From the NCBI GenBank assembly GCA_014526335.1, contig JACTAT010000040.1, forward strand, positions 8,870,431 through 8,934,430: DNA of 64,000 bases, written 5' to 3'. The notes beneath the pieces were generated by a model, which did not search any database, was not told the DNA's origin, and saw nothing but the letters and a program-made list of their open reading frames with translations. Positions within the stretch are counted from its first letter, which is position 1, and every line of letters begins with the position of its first letter. Source of the DNA: Chrysaora quinquecirrha (lineage: Eukaryota > Cnidaria > Scyphozoa > Semaeostomeae > Pelagiidae). Shown piece after piece: positions 11,946 to 21,986 of the stretch. The translations under genes and the position numbers were made by a program.

Positions 11946-12419
11946 GAATCAATTTTCAAGTCACAAATTATTCATAGACCTATAGCTTTACAGAGTTGTT
12001 TTGGAAAGTTCTGTAATTATAACAAGCAAAACAGTATGTTTTAATAAACCTCTTCTGAAGCTTAAAACAACAAATTTCGACTTTGTACTTTGTAATACCG
12101 ACGGATTATGATAAACATGAAAGCTGGTAATTATTAAGCATTCAAAAATTCTTCAGAGAAATTTTCTTTTCTCTAATCAGCAAAAATGCTTAATAATAAC
12201 ACACTACGATATGTTCTACTAAATAAGTTGGATAAAAAACAGATGTTTTTTATTTTTATAATACATGTGAAGGCCTAAGTCGGACGCAAACTGATGTGCA
12301 ATCTTGTTGGCCAGCATCGGTGCCAGCAACTTTTGGCCGACGTTTTTGGTACAGTTTGTTGGCTTAAGATGTTGTACAAACAAACAGCATATTTTTAACG
12401 GAAAAAGGTTGGCCCACAT

Positions 12420-12960
12420 TTTCGAAAAGGTTTAAAAATGTTGGCCAACATTCTCATGGATTTGAGCAAAATTGTTGTGTTGGTACGGTTTGCTTTGTGT
12501 CACCAACATGTTGGCACAACATGTTCAATTTTGGTCATTATTTGGAAGACCTTGAGATGAGAAATAGATTTAAGCTGGCGGTTTCAGTTGGACCACGGGT
12601 TTTTTTTCTTCGTCGTCAACAAAAAAGCGTGCAATAAACGAACAGCTGATTCCTTCTAGGCCATGTTAGATGTTGTGATGGTATGGCAAACCGTACCAAC
12701 ATGTTGGCCCATTGTTGGCCAACATTTTGGTCAACCATACTGGTACGGTTTGCGCTTGCCTGGGGCTTGCCTTAACGAACAACATATTGTTCACGAAAAA
12801 TGTTGGCGAACATTTTTTGACATGTTTAGAAATATTAGCCAAACATTGTTGCCTATTTGAGCAAAATTCATGTGATGGTACGGTTCGCTATATCTCGCCA
12901 ATTTTGCACAACATTGCCGATGTCCAACGTGACTTGAGAATGAGACAGACTTTTGAAAAA
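12420..12960. repeat. Inverted-repeat-rich transposon remnant (AACATGTTGG family)
   Basis: AACATGTTGG, TTGGCCAACATT and GGTACGGTTTGC recur in both orientations. TTTGAGCAAAATT also occurs at about 12462 and 12857. This is a compound or nested MITE with no coding capacity recognised. Its edges and target duplications could not be fixed by eye. Confidence 0.5.
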
Positions 12961-13526
12961 GTCTCTCCAGAGCTTTAATGACCTTTCGTCGTCAGAAAGA
13001 CTCAGTAGAATTGGTATAAGACTCTATATATTCTATTAGAAGGTATTAGAAGGCTCTATGTATTCAAGTATAAGGCTGTACATATTCCCTATGTATTCTT
13101 TTTTGAAAACAATTGTAAGCAATCCTCTTTAAAGCTTATGGTATCTTCTATCTACCCAAATCCTGCAACAGATTTGCCTAGTCACCGTCTTCGTCTCTCA
13201 GTTCTGAGTTGGACCTTCGTTGGGTCTTCGTCGTCAATGAAAAGGGCGGTCAATAGACATGCAGCAACATGTTTGCAAAAGATCATTCATAGATGATCTT
13301 CGTCGGCAACTCAAGTACCATGTTTTACGCAGTACAACTGTTTTAACGCTAAGGCCATATTTGGTCATAATTGTGGTTAATCTCTCGGGTCCATGCCCCC
13401 AACATCCTCTGTTGCGTTTTGGACCATGCTGTCCATCCGCCTTCCTTGTCTTCACAAATTCGCAGGGTTCAGCCTAAATTACTTTGCGTTACGAAGTTTA
13501 CAGTCAATATTAGTCGTATTAGCACC

Positions 13527-14951
13527 ATGCCTCCAGCCAAGTCAAAGCGGATTGGCAATGAACAACAACGCTCTAGGGAATCGGATAGCAAGAACTCGTA
13601 TGAAGATTGGTGCCGCCTTGCTAGAGACACTCTGCGCCTTCGAGCTGCGAAATATGGCCTACCGACAGCAGGAGGAAGAAACGTACTCGGCTTACGTCTG
13701 CTGCATTATTTCCACCCTGGGGCAGAAACCAACTCAGCTTCGTTCGTTCGATCTGCAAGCCCAGAACCCGAGCATTCAGCATCAAATGAATCCGATGTTG
13801 TCCAGCTATCTAGGGAGGATTTACGGGCTTTAATTCAAGAAGAAATCAGAAGCAGCGGAAGAATTTCAACCAGCGACAACACCGTTAGGCCTGTGTCTTC
13901 AATACAGAATGCTCCTCAACCACTATCTCCAGCTTCTGTTATTGCAGAACCAAATGAGCTGCAACTGGAGCCACCAAATACAAATTCGACAACTATCCAG
14001 TCCTTGCAGACCAGCTCACTTCAAGCAGGTAATTCAAACGCACCAATTTTCTTCTTGAGTATTAATAACCTACCCCCAATGTCCCAGAAAACCATAAAAG
14101 CTTTGAAAAATCAGGAATATATCGAATTTCACTCTCTGCTTACCAGCTCCCTCTATGATTCACCTATCAATCCAGGCCAAAACATTGCTTTCAAAGTTAC
14201 TGACGATGACAGCATTTCCCTCACCACCACAAACAAGAAAAGTCAAAAGATATCCAACTTTCAGTCCTGGCTAGAAGCTTGGAACATCTTCATTCGGGGG
14301 ATGGTACACTTTCACCCTTCAAAGGCACCCGAGCTTCTGGCCTACCAGGAGTCAATCTGCTTCTTTGCCCGCAATTACAACTTCCATCAGTGGCATAGTT
14401 ATGATATCGCATTTCGTATGACAATGGCCATAAATAAGTCTCTGTCCTGGGCAAGAATAGACGAATATGCATTGACAAAGTTCCTCAGAGCCCCTCAAAA
14501 TACGTCAACCAACCCTACCTGTTATAAATGCTCTCAACCAGGCCATTATGCAAACAACTGCCCAAATGAGTCTTTTCGTCCCCAAACCTTTCGCAACCCA
14601 ACAAATCAAAATTTGATTATGAAACACAATTATAACATTATTAATAGTACACATTATTTGGATGATTTCTTCCTAGCTGGCCCGCCGGATTCCTCATTGT
14701 GTTCCGATCGGCTGCAAACGACTATACGCATTTTCAACAAACTAGGTGTAGCTCTGGCCCCAGATAAGATTGTGAAACCGACGAAATCGATAACTTATTT
14801 AGGTATAGAGATAGTCAGCGAGCAGATGCAGCTGAAACTACCAGCTGATAAACTAACAAACACACTGTCATTGTTACATTCTTGGTCGGCAAAAAAGAAA
14901 TGCACTAAGCGTGAGTTGTTATCGTTAATCGAAACTGTCATTCATATGTAA
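13527..14951 (+). pseudogene. DIRS Gag-like protein fused in frame to a reverse transcriptase remnant
   Basis: From the Met at 13527 (sequence context ACCATGC) the product has a SAP-like helix (LRLRAAKYGLPTAGGRNVLG, about residues 36-60), a disordered middle, and a CCHC zinc knuckle CYKCSQPGHYANNC at about residue 333. Within 40 residues it runs into STHYLDDFFLAG, which is the YxDD polymerase motif, and the downstream palm and thumb (YLGIEI). The fingers and first palm motifs that should precede YLDD are absent, so an in-frame deletion has joined Gag to the back of the polymerase. The open frame extends 52 codons upstream of 13527, but the later Met fits better. Confidence 0.78.
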
Positions 14952-15530
14952 AATAATCCCATCAGGGAGAATTTTCCTTCGCCGGCTGATAGATTTATCA
15001 ACCTCAGTGCAGAAATTAAGCCATCATATTTTCCTAAATAAACCAGCACGTGAAGATATCAGCTGGTGGATTGAATACCTCCCTACTTGGAACGGGAAAT
15101 ATTCCATCTTAGACAAGAATATCACATACTCCCCGGACATCAATCTATTCACGGACGCCTCAGGCTCGGGTTTTGGGGTATTCTTCGATGGAAAGTGGAT
15201 TGCTTGTCCGTGGCCTGACCATTCACAATGAAAATCAATTCAGTGGAAAGACCTTTTCCCGATATGGGTAACTTGTTTCATCTGGGCCAAATCGCTTCAC
15301 AAAAAGCGTTTATTGTGTCATCGCGACAACGAGGCAGTTGTAAAAATTTGGTCTACAGGTTCTTGCAAATCTGCGGAAATATCCAGCTTACTTCGCAAAA
15401 TGTTTTTTCTAACTGTGACGCATGAATTTACGTTGAAAATTGGGAGTTCAAAATAGCATCGCTGATAGCCTTTCTCGTTTGCAGATACAAAGGTTTCGTC
15501 AGTTAGCGCCTACAGCCGAAACGACTGCAA
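14952..15530 (+). pseudogene. DIRS reverse transcriptase thumb and RNase H, broken
   Basis: It continues the polymerase in another frame (PSGRIFLRRLID, then SHHIFLNKPAREDISWW) into RNase H: LFTDASGSGFGVFF supplies the first catalytic Asp, followed by ACPWPD. An in-frame TGA follows at 15229-15231. Beyond it the same frame gives IQWKDLFPIW and LLCHRDNEAVVKIW, then a further frameshift before ADSLSRLQIQRFRQLAP. The segment is recognisable across its length but cannot be translated whole. Confidence 0.75.
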
Positions 15531-15549
15531 CCCAAGTTCCACATCAGGT

Positions 15550-16530
15550 ATGGAATTGTTTAAATTAGATATGCAATTCCTACAACGTATGTCCATCTCA
15601 ACATCAAGCAGACGCACTTATGAGCAAGGCCAGCGAACATATAAGGATATTTGTGAAAGATTCAACTTAGTGCCCTACCCGCTTCAGGAGTACTCAATGC
15701 GCTTATTCACCACCTTCTTGGCAAGTTCCGTCAGCTATAAAACCATTCAAACGTATCTTGCAGCATTACGTCACCGGCATATTGAACTAGGCTATAGATC
15801 TGAATTTCAAAGTATGCACCAATTACGCCAGCTCCTTATGGGTATAAAACGAACAAAGGGTCCTTCCACAAGAGGCAAACGTATGCCAATAACAATACAA
15901 CACATGAAGATCCTTAAAGAGAACTTGAGAGCATCGGAAATGAATAACTATGATCAAAGTATGCTATGGGCAGCATTTACAACAGCGTTCTTCGGTTTTC
16001 TCCGTTCTTCTGAATTTTGCGCGCCGAATAAAGGTAAATATGATATTCAATCTACGCTATTAGTTCGCGACATTAAGCTCTTGGCAAACGAAGCCATTAT
16101 AACACTTAAAATTTCAAAGACAGACCCATTTCGAAATGGTCAAAAGATCCGTCTAGCAGCATCTGGTACCAGTATCTGTCCTCTTCGGACATTACAACAT
16201 CATGTGCAAAACTGTACGGAATGTTCCAAACCAGCCTTCATGTTTAGTGACAAATCTTACCTTACACGTCAAACCTTATCAGATATACTTAAAGAATTAC
16301 TTAAAACTTCTAACATTATAGGTCAATACTCTTCCCATAGTTTTCGTATTGGTGCGGCCACAACAGCCGCAGCAGCAGGGACGCCAGACTGGCTGATTAA
16401 GTCCCTTGGTCGCTGGTCAAGTGACTGTTACCAGCAGTATATAAGAACCCCCATATCGTCCATACACTCGATCCCTAGAATCTTAGCTACTACCACAGCT
16501 AATCCTAGCCACCCATGGAGCGCCTACTAA
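15550..16530 (+). CDS. DIRS-type tyrosine recombinase, open reading frame
   Basis: This 326-residue ORF has the fold order of a phage-integrase-family recombinase. The N-terminal SAM-like DNA-binding part runs from about 15 to 95 (SSRRTYEQGQRTY, then SYKTIQTYLAALRHRH). The catalytic part has the first Arg in FLRSSEF, the Lys in LKISKTDPFRNG, the H-x-x-R box in SHSFRIGAAT, and the final Tyr after LGRWSSDCYQQY. All expected catalytic residues appear present. In DIRS elements this enzyme inserts the circular cDNA without a target duplication. It is the only open frame left in the element. An in-frame start further upstream cannot be excluded. Confidence 0.85.
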   Translation: MELFKLDMQFLQRMSISTSSRRTYEQGQRTYKDICERFNLVPYPLQEYSMRLFTTFLASSVSYKTIQTYLAALRHRHIELGYRSEFQSMHQLRQLLMGIKRTKGPSTRGKRMPITIQHMKILKENLRASEMNNYDQSMLWAAFTTAFFGFLRSSEFCAPNKGKYDIQSTLLVRDIKLLANEAIITLKISKTDPFRNGQKIRLAASGTSICPLRTLQHHVQNCTECSKPAFMFSDKSYLTRQTLSDILKELLKTSNIIGQYSSHSFRIGAATTAAAAGTPDWLIKSLGRWSSDCYQQYIRTPISSIHSIPRILATTTANPSHPWSAY

Positions 16531-17570
16531 TTCACAGCATTGGTCGGGGTCAACTTGGCGTTTTATTTGGCGTTATGGTCGCATATTCGCGACTTTCTTT
16601 GGCATCTAACTAGATTCAGTCCTCCTTCATTTCATTATTACGCTATGCTCTACGTAGCTGCAGTCTTAGTCGGACAAGAATGAATTCTGAAGTGTTGTTT
16701 TTTGTATATATATATTAGCTTATAGTTTTGTTTAGTTCGTGTACTCGCGTGAGATAACTATACTCAGCGAGAAATATGTATACTTCAACGACGAGGAATC
16801 CCTACTCGCTAGGCAAGTCTACTAGCGTGGAATCCCTACTCGGCGTTGATGCCCCATATATCATTAGATTGTTATGTTGTTTAAATAAATTGTGTTTCGT
16901 TAATACGACCCCAATACCGCAACTGCTGTGTCTTTTCTTCGTTGCATCTAGAGTCTTCACATTATTACCAGTCGGTAGGCAATGTCTAGCAACACATTAA
17001 CCAGGTATCCTGATTAGTCTAAGTTCATTGATTGCGCCGAATTGCCTTGTGGCCGCTAGGCGTTAATTGAAAATAGGTTGATCAAATGAAAAGCATCATT
17101 TTGTGAGATCTTAGCTCTGATTTCATGAATTTGAAGCAAGCAGAAATGAAATTAGTTGAAGGCATGGCACTGTATCTTGATGTTCTCTTGCAGCTTAAAG
17201 GAAGCTAGCTAAAATGATATCAAGGATACAAAACATAATATGAGTCTATATTTAATCAAACAAGCTACTTTGAGAAATCTTTTTAAACCGATTTATGAAA
17301 CGAAGAAGATGCAGAAAAACGCCAAACAAGATGAAAAACGAAAAACAAGCTCGCCCCGTTGGTCATAGTCAATGGTTTGGTTGAGGCAAACGTGCGTTTG
17401 AAGGCATTTCCGTTACCCTAATTGTTTAAAGAGTCGAAAAAGGTTTTTAATAAGCGTTTAATGTCAGGAGCTCAATTTTGAGTTCCAATAGGGACTGGCG
17501 CTAAATACACAATTTCACCTTCAACCTTCAACTTAAAGACCACAGACCAACCAGGTAAAGGGAAATGTTC
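16531..17570. other. 3' flank of the DIRS element and unique spacer
   Basis: No gene is recognised. The first 500 bases include a short TATATATATA run (about 16708) and a local repeat of AATCCCTACTCG at about 16797 and 16830, and may belong to the DIRS terminal region. The rest is AT-rich spacer up to the segmental duplication border. Confidence 0.4.
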
Positions 17571-17996
17571 ACTCACATGACAGCACAAAAGGAAGAAAGG
17601 CTAAGATAACATTAGGGTAAGAAACCAAAAAGAACTATTATAAAAGCAATTTTCAGCGAACTCTTCTTCGGTCAAAGCAAACAAAATAACAAACAACTTT
17701 GAAAAGTCTGGTGAATTTAGAATGTTTTTATCTGCTGTTGCGTTTTTCTCAGTCCCATCTGCCCTTAAACTCCAACAGCTTCCTTCTTTTGCTCGTGACT
17801 ATGCTTTGCTTGACTTCAAAGAGGGCTACCTATATTATAAAGCATGTGGTCATAAATAATTGAATTCTTGTCGCCATGCTGATGTCAATCCATGCAGCAA
17901 CTGGTGTGTTTTTGTTGCAACGTTTTGCAAAACAAAATTGTGATCAATCAATGACTCAACTAATGTCTTCTCTCTGGTCCCTTTAAGAAGTCAAGT

Positions 17997-18920
17997 TTAC
18001 ATATAGGTATCGTTGAAACGGCTATTAGACGACGATACGCGTAATGATACGTTATTAGCCGACCTTCTACAAATTTTTCCGCAGAACATAACTCTTAGCC
18101 TTTTTCGAAGTTCTGGTTGCATGAAAATATAAACAAGTGGATCTGATATATAGCCAAAGCAAAAAAGCGTATGTAAATGTTCTGGGACATCATCTCCAGC
18201 GGGAACAAATGCTAAGATAACATCAGGGATAAAAATGAATATAATATAAGTAAATATAATCAAACCAGCAACTTTGAAGAATCTTTTATGACTTTGGAAG
18301 ATTTGGTTCTTTCTTCTTTGTGAATTCGTTGGTTGCGTCGGGTTAGCAATGTGACGACGGTTGATAATTTTTATGAGAATCTTTCCATAGGTTATAACGA
18401 ACGTAAGCACCAAGGCACTGTCGGCTTGTACGAAGAAATACCTCTTGGATTTCATAATTCTTATAAAATGTCCTGTTTCTACGTATGCTATTCCTGTAAT
18501 TGCAGTTGCCGCGCTGATAATCCACGCGACGGTTAATGCGATTTTTACACGACGTTTCGTTACGACAACGCGATGTTTCAGCGGAAAAATAACTCCGATA
18601 AAACGCTCGATGACGATAAAAAACAGTGCACAATAGAAACAAACGGCCATTCCCATTTCCATAGACTTAATTATTTCAAATGCTGTAGAAATATTAAGTA
18701 TTGTGAATAACGAACGCAAGATGACAATCATGCTCAATATTATCTCCGTTGCACTCATGTTTATCAGAAGAATCGACTGGTTAGTGCTGTGTCGGTTGTG
18801 AGCCGCCAGGAGGTAGATGCCCAGACTATGTAGCAAAATCGCAATGCAGGAAAGTGCTATATGGACATATTTGAAAATAGCACCCATCATCACAAATACT
18901 GATTGCAGAGATAAGAACAA
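17997..18920 (-). CDS. Intronless class A (rhodopsin-like) GPCR, orphan, member 1
   Basis: This is a 307-residue seven-helix receptor at the plasma membrane; its ligand is unknown. Helices run at about 17-40, 48-71, 88-111, 127-148, 162-186, 213-238 and 247-266. Family marks: IERFIGV at the end of TM3 (ERF in place of DRY), SDPLVYIF in TM7 (in place of NPxxY) and a basic helix 8 (QPELRKRL). TM2 has MSATE where most class A receptors have LxxxD. No clear Cys pair links TM3 to the second extracellular loop, and the N terminus is very short. The Met at 18887 aligns with the starts of all paralogues and sits 62 bases from the shared upstream block, so it is the more likely start than 18920. Unit 2 has only a truncated copy. 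Confidence 0.85.
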   Translation of the reverse strand: MFLSLQSVFVMMGAIFKYVHIALSCIAILLHSLGIYLLAAHNRHSTNQSILLINMSATEIILSMIVILRSLFTILNISTAFEIIKSMEMGMAVCFYCALFFIVIERFIGVIFPLKHRVVVTKRRVKIALTVAWIISAATAITGIAYVETGHFIRIMKSKRYFFVQADSALVLTFVITYGKILIKIINRRHIANPTQPTNSQRRKNQIFQSHKRFFKVAGLIIFTYIIFIFIPDVILAFVPAGDDVPEHLHTLFCFGYISDPLVYIFMQPELRKRLRVMFCGKICRRSANNVSLRVSSSNSRFNDTYM

Positions 18921-18923
18921 CTC

Positions 18924-18955
18924 AGAATCTTCTGTTTTTTAGTTTTTGCAGGTGA
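18924..18955 (-). promoter_or_regulatory. Conserved GPCR upstream block with E-box
   Basis: The plus strand reads CTTCTGTTTTTTAGTTTTTG and then CAGGTG (18949-18954). The same arrangement precedes every GPCR in the window whose 5' end survives. CAGGTG is an E-box. The block could be part of a promoter or of a 5' UTR. Confidence 0.5.
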
Positions 18956-19247
18956 GAAAATGATTAAAATCCACAAATCATCTAATGAGTTTTTATTGCA
19001 TCAGAGTCACTTCTTTTTCAAGATGCTGTTGTTCATTTTTATTGAGAAGTTTGTTTTAAAAATGTATTTTATTTGCAGATGAAAATAACGCAGCGGTTTT
19101 ACTGCATAGCTAACACGACTAAACGGGGATGTTTATAAATACTAATTTCATGCCAGCAGTTTTCAATACCGACTGATTATTATTAGAAATTGATTAAACA
19201 TGTATTGAAGAACCGGTTTTGTAGACTTTGATGCCATATGGGCCCGG

Positions 19248-19400
19248 TTACACTATGCCGGCATGCCTAGTCGCGTCTTGAATTTTGTGTGGCATTGGGC
19301 TCTCAGTTACACTTTGACGACGCGATCCGGTATAAGACGCTCCGCAAATTGTCTTGAAAATCGTGGCGCTCTGGGGGTGATATGAAAATCGAGACGAGAC
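19248..19400. repeat. Interspersed repeat (GTTACACTATGCCGGCAT family)
   Basis: This repeat starts near GGTTACACTATGCCGGCAT and contains CCGGTATAAGACG. A second, clearly more diverged copy is at 30709-30855, where it directly abuts the broken end of a GPCR pseudogene. It probably derives from a mobile element. No ORF is recognised. Confidence 0.55.
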
Positions 19401-19654
19401 GTGGTGGCACTGTGTAATCATCCAACCCGATATATATGACGCTTCAAAACCTTGTTTCCCTTGTTTCACAAAATAAATGCGAAGCAAATCTGCGTGAAGA
19501 AGCTGCCATGGCGTCTCAGTGTAACAGCAATGATCACGAGGAATGGCATGGCGCTGCGCCCAGTATAACTTCTTGGCAAAGTCTTATGCCGGCACAAAAA
19601 TCAAAGCGCGGGGCCTATGAGTTCTCGTACAGTCTGATGATCAATGAAGTTCAA

Positions 19655-19850
19655 TTCACAATAGGTTTGATTATTTCAAATTCTTTCACAATGCTAATTA
19701 CCGAATAGACGACGCAAGATGACAACCATATACTTTGCTATCTCACTCACTCTCAAATGAATGAGAAGAATCGTTAGAATTGACTTGCGTTTGAACAACG
19801 AGATTGCACAGTCTGGTAGATGCCCAGGCTGTGCATGAACATCGGATATT
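19655..19850 (-). pseudogene. Short degenerate GPCR fragment (TM1 end to TM2)
   Basis: On the minus strand a stretch reading ILLIHLRVSEIAKYMVVILR corresponds to TM2 of the neighbouring receptors (ILLINMSATEIILSMIVILR). GATGCCCAGGCTGTGCATG upstream matches the codons of their TM1. The frame is open only briefly and is disturbed between TM1 and TM2. It is missing from unit 2. It is the remnant of a further array member. Confidence 0.7.
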
Positions 19851-19943
19851 TTCGAAAAATCCGAACCCTTGTGCTCAGTCAAAATCTGAAGTACCTGGTT
19901 ATAGCATGGGCAATAATGCACCGTGTGTGTAGCTTAGAAATAA

Positions 19944-20290
19944 AAAATCATTAGACCTAATTCAATAATGCATTCTTTCTTCTTTCATTTCTCTGCTGCA
20001 AGTCTTCGGCCTAGCCGCCATTATTGGAAATCAAATTGAACAAACACTGACGCGCCTGCAAAGGGCTAGCTCCTACACAGTGTACTTTGTCGTTTCAAAG
20101 TTTAGCAAGCATAAAATATGACTGGGTACGCAGCGTTGAAACGACAAAGTACGCTGTGTAGGAGCTAACCGTTCGCAGGCGCGTCAGTCTTTGAATTTGA
20201 TTTCCAGTAATGGCGGCTAGGCCGAAGACTTGCAGCGGAGAAATGAAAGAGGAAAGAATGCATCATTGAGCTAGGCCTGACGATTTTTTA
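19944..20290. mobile_element. Long palindromic MITE, about 155-bp arms
   Basis: The two halves are inverse copies: GCAAGTCTTCGGCCTAGCCG (left arm) against CGGCTAGGCCGAAGACTTGC (right arm), and TAGCTCCTACACAGTGTACT against AGTACGCTGTGTAGGAGCTA. The spacer is only about 40 bases. Transcription would give a near-perfect hairpin. An equal copy lies at 30856-31200 in unit 2. Confidence 0.85.
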
Positions 20291-20449
20291 TTATTGCCCA
20301 TGGTTATAGGTTAATAAACATCAATAAGCCTTTCTATGTAGGTCAGCGGTTTTCTTACACTTGGCCTTAAATTACATATGCACTGTGGGATGATAACTGT
20401 CCCCCTAGAACGTCTAATACCACTTGCTTGACGGTGCCGCTTTTGTTTT

Positions 20450-20875
20450 AATAATAGACTGTCGTGTATCGAAGGCACATGCGTTCATCTTGCTTGTTAT
20501 GTTTGCCGGGCTGGCCCATTTAGAGAAACACTTTATCTATACGTAGAAGGCCGTAAAATTTAAAGAACTTATACTACTAAACACAAAGTCGCTAAGGAAC
20601 TTGTCAAATTTGAATATTTTTATAACTCCTTACAATCAAGAATAAGGGTGTCAGTTCCATTCATTTGCAGCCAAAACTCACATCAATTGTATGTTACGCA
20701 TCTATCAAATTTGTCCTTGGGTAGTTTCCAGCTTTGCTCACACGTAGTTAAAATTAAGGAACTCTGAAATGACTTTGGTACTACAATTAATTAAAAGAGG
20801 TCCAAAATAAGGAACCTAATGAACTAGACCCTGAGCTGTAGTTTTTTTAAATAAATAGCGTGTATTGGAAGGCCT
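20450..20875. repeat. Repeat of the AAAGAACTTATACTACTAAA family, copy 1
   Basis: The stretch from GAAGGCCGTAAAATTTAAAG to AATGAACTAGACCCTGAGCT matches 26755-27090 with moderate divergence. It has TCGTGTATCG on the left and AAATAGCGTGTATTGG on the right, which resemble decayed terminal inverted repeats of that element. It is noncoding. Its unit 2 equivalent is at about 31361-31788. Confidence 0.65.
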
Positions 20876-21986
20876 CTTGCGAATCATCAAGGAACAAGCG
20901 ATAGAAAATTTAGGGCAGAAGGAATTGGCCAAAGAGAAAGAGGAAGAGAAAACAGTTCTAAATGCTCGAAAAGCTTTTTAAAAGTTACTAATTTTACGGT
21001 TCGACTTTATGTATATACTTTTATTGGAAAATTAATGGACCTTTTGGCTTTCCGGCAATGATAATGAAGTTTGGAGCTATGTACATGTATTATTATACGG
21101 TTTTTTCTGAAATGGCCTAAACTTGGTGTTAAGACCACAATTAGGCCCCAGCTTTTATCTTCTTGCAAAAGCACGGAAATAATAAAACCGTTCTTTAAAC
21201 CAGTATCTGAACGTATTTTTTTATGCTTCGTTTGGGAACAGGATTATAATGTAAAATATGTGGCCCATTTTGTGATGGCCAACCAGGCTCAACAGTATTT
21301 AAGCAGCCTGAAGGGTTGTTTTTTTTTCATTTAATATTTGTTCAAGGGAAGGCAATAACGGCATGGAAGCAATAGCAATTGGCTATGGAAAGAAGTCCCT
21401 CAGCGCTGTGTAGCCACCATTGTCTATCAACTGAGATCTGCTGATGTTTTCTCATCATCAGAACTTCAGAAAGGGCGGTCAGTGTACAAGCCCAGTGTCA
21501 GAATGCCCTTCGCTTCTGGGGGGTTGACGAAGAAACGAAGTTTTTTCCGCAGACCAGCACACTTTGTCCATGCCAACAACCAGAGCCCGAAGACACTAGT
21601 CAAAAAGCATGAAATGAGTTACAGAAACGACAAGCACCCAAACCAAGCAAGGAGGGAGGGTGGGTGGGATAAAAACTGCTTCACGAGCACTTTGAAACGT
21701 TCCCCGTTCACAGTTCATGTTCAGTTTTAATGATAAGCACAGACGGCGTGGCAAAAATTTATAGCCGCCAAATTTAAACGCTCGAGTTAACCCAGGTCAC
21801 CATAGCAACACTGCTGTATAAGGAATTGCTTTCTATGAAAAAGCTTCCACCAAAGATGAGACACCTCAAAAGCTTCTCTAGCTCTAATGCGATGCAAGAG
21901 GGAATAATAACATAGAAACCCCTGTCACATATTAAACCCGAATAAATTGCATTTAGTCGTGCCGTATAATAAATCTTCATCATAGT
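20876..21986. other. GPCR 3' flank without a recognised gene
   Basis: Three ORFs of 69-87 codons occur (21071-21334 and 21482-21730 plus, 21774-21983 minus). They are duplicated in unit 2, but I recognise none of them. The 21482 frame differs in length in unit 2 because of an indel near 21655, which argues against protein selection. Confidence 0.4.

Larger units (their letters stand above)
13527..16530 (+). mobile_element. DIRS-order tyrosine-recombinase retrotransposon, decayed
   Basis: The order is Gag-like protein with a zinc knuckle, reverse transcriptase remnant, RNase H and tyrosine recombinase, all on the plus strand. This order, and a tyrosine recombinase in place of an integrase, define the DIRS/Ngaro group. 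The front of the reverse transcriptase is deleted, and the polymerase/RNase H frame is broken by frameshifts and an in-frame TGA. The recombinase is open. The split or inverted terminal repeats expected for the group were not identified, so the outer borders are unknown. It is not expected to move by itself. Confidence 0.85.

Noticed and set aside
13020..17050. Terminal repeats of the DIRS element
   Set aside because: No convincing direct or inverted pair was found by eye, so element borders beyond 13527-16530 are not claimed.
18333..18642. Plus-strand and alternative-frame ORFs inside GPCR genes (also near 22453, 30465, 46700, 52565)
   Set aside because: They are shadows of the receptor genes in other frames. 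They recur only because the genes are paralogous.
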